Below, piece after piece: positions 5,572-6,486 of a stretch of DNA of 6,486 nucleotides (positions are counted from its first letter, which is position 1; each line of letters begins with the position of its first letter). The notes below the pieces were generated by a model. That model searched no databases and had not been told where the DNA came from. It saw only the letters and a list, made by a program, of their open reading frames with translations. A program made the position numbers and the translations under genes. Source of the stretch: Butyrivibrio sp. (lineage in GTDB: Bacteria > Bacillota > Clostridia > Lachnospirales > Lachnospiraceae); assembly GCA_024688095.1 (NCBI GenBank), contig JAILEJ010000509.1, forward strand, positions 1 to 6,486. The letters run 5' to 3'.

Positions 5572-6366
5572 ATGTTTAAAATTCAATATTTATATAAGGA
5601 GCTAGACTTATTAAGACAAGAACTTATTTCGGTATCTAATAATTTACAAAATTCACCTGAAGGTTATTTAAAATGCTGTGGCACAAAGAATTTTCATCAA
5701 TACTACCAGGTAATTCAAAATCCAACTTCTAAAGAGAAAAAGATAATATATCTAAAAAAATCTCAAAACCAACTTATAACTGATCTTGCCAAAAAAAGAT
5801 ATTACATTTATCGAAAAAATGAATTAGTGCGAGATATAAAAGCTTTAGATAAGTTACTATCGAAAAAGCTGACCTACCGTTCTGAAAAATTATTAGATTC
5901 CAACCCTTTAATTTCAAATATTATTCTTCCGGAATTAAATTCATTAAGTATCTCAGATAAGTCATGGGTTTCACAACCATATCCTAAAAATCCTAATTTC
6001 CCAGAACATTTAACTGTACTTACTCCAACCGGAGAATATGTTAGATCAAAATCCGAAGCATACATAGCTAAGCGTTTACTTGAAACGGGAATTCCTTATA
6101 GATATGAATGTGAATTGATTTTAGAACAATTTACAATTTATCCTGATTTTACGGTTCGAAGACCACAAGATAGAAAAATCTTTTATTTTGAGCATTTTGG
6201 TAAAATGGACGATCCAGATTATCAAAAAAAGGTTAAATGGAAACTGGATTTATATGCCCGTAATGGGATTCTTCCATTTTATAATCTTATTTGTACTTAT
6301 GAAGATAAGGATCACCCTCTTGATTTTCAGGATGTGGACAAACTTATCAAAGCATTTTTATCATAA
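5572..6366 (+). CDS. orphan protein, coiled/basic N-terminus plus PD-(D/E)XK nuclease-like C-terminus
   Basis: The 264-aa product has no signal peptide or membrane segment. Residues 1-25 and about 60-100 are charged and probably helical or coiled; between them lie PEGYLKCCGTKNFHQYYQ (29-46) and a KKIIYLKK segment (57-63). This layout resembles a multi-copy hypothetical family I recall from Lachnospiraceae, but I cannot name it. The C-terminal part (about 150-264) shows RSKSE (E162), YECEL (178-182), YPDF (D192) and YFEHFG (E207), spaced as in PD-(D/E)XK nuclease-like folds and similar C-terminal domains of some helicases. The usual Lys after the last acid is replaced by EHFG, so activity is uncertain. 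The start at 5572 follows AAGGAGGT (5561-5568) at short spacing; an in-frame ATG at 5551 lies upstream of that site and is less likely. Codon choice is more AT-rich than in tex or metK, suggesting an accessory gene. Substrate and role are unknown. Confidence 0.85.
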   Translation: MFKIQYLYKELDLLRQELISVSNNLQNSPEGYLKCCGTKNFHQYYQVIQNPTSKEKKIIYLKKSQNQLITDLAKKRYYIYRKNELVRDIKALDKLLSKKLTYRSEKLLDSNPLISNIILPELNSLSISDKSWVSQPYPKNPNFPEHLTVLTPTGEYVRSKSEAYIAKRLLETGIPYRYECELILEQFTIYPDFTVRRPQDRKIFYFEHFGKMDDPDYQKKVKWKLDLYARNGILPFYNLICTYEDKDHPLDFQDVDKLIKAFLS

Positions 6367-6403
6367 AAAAACTGTTGCATAAGGTATAACCTTATACAAC
6401 AGT
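6365..6403 (-). terminator. intrinsic terminator facing the minus strand
   Basis: Arms 6371-6384 and 6390-6403 pair over 14 positions with one C-A mismatch and a TATAA loop. On the plus strand no T run follows. On the minus strand the stem is followed by at least six U, from the A run at 6365-6371. It best fits a terminator for a minus-strand gene to the right of the window, converging on the nuclease-like gene; it may also weakly stop plus-strand transcription right after the stop codon. Confidence 0.75.
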
Positions 6404-6431
6404 CAAATCACATTATAAAACAATTCTTCTG

Positions 6432-6484
6432 AAATCTTATTTTGATTAACAGTGAAGTTTATTTAAATCATATTTTGATTAACA
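6432..6484. repeat. 33-bp spaced direct repeat at the right edge
   Basis: A 20-bp word ending ATTTTGATTAACA occurs at 6432-6451 and 6465-6484 with one mismatch, a period of 33 bp. The window ends inside or just after the second copy, so an array could continue to the right. Confidence 0.8.
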
Positions 6485-6486
6485 AT

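Overview
The window looks like a chromosomal segment of a low-GC Firmicute, most likely a Clostridia/Lachnospiraceae gut bacterium. The evidence is AT-rich intergenic DNA, AGGAGG-type ribosome binding sites, sigma-A-like promoters, intrinsic terminators, a SAM-I riboswitch ahead of metK, and an orphan protein whose N-terminus resembles a family I remember from Lachnospiraceae. The family-level assignment is an inference from style, not from a marker gene.

Layout. Bases 1-2491 hold an extended -10 promoter and tex, encoding an S1-domain RNA-binding transcription accessory protein with an unusual Lys/Ala/Pro-rich insert before its S1 domain. Bases 2492-3001 hold a hairpin after tex, an inverted repeat, two overlapping candidate promoters, a SAM-I aptamer and its terminator. 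Bases 3002-4192 are metK (S-adenosylmethionine synthetase, 396 aa), followed by a strong intrinsic terminator. The logic is simple feedback: SAM made by MetK binds the leader, P1 closes, the terminator forms and metK is shut off. Without SAM, the 3' strand of P1 can pair with the terminator's 5' arm.

Bases 4193-5571 are a 1.4 kb stretch with no convincing gene but much structure. First come four 35-36 bp units that copy the 3' arm and U-tract of the metK terminator, then about three 32-bp units. These merge into a nine-unit array of about 52 bp in which two unit types alternate (105-bp higher-order period). Next is a roughly 147-bp imperfect hairpin with a GC-rich apex, then a second structured inverted repeat overlapping a good promoter, then a T-rich tract with a 36-bp duplication. 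The two hairpin elements share a TTGACTACA motif.

Bases 5572-6366 encode a 264-aa protein of unknown role: a coiled/basic N-terminal half and a C-terminal domain with the E...PDF...EHFG pattern of PD-(D/E)XK nuclease-like folds. It is followed by a hairpin whose U-tract faces the minus strand, and by two 33-bp direct repeats that run to the window edge.

tex and metK are ordinary core genes with independent transcription units. The most unusual part is 4231-5571, a nested repeat and structured-RNA-like region upstream of an orphan nuclease-like gene. Whether the two belong together cannot be decided from the sequence alone.
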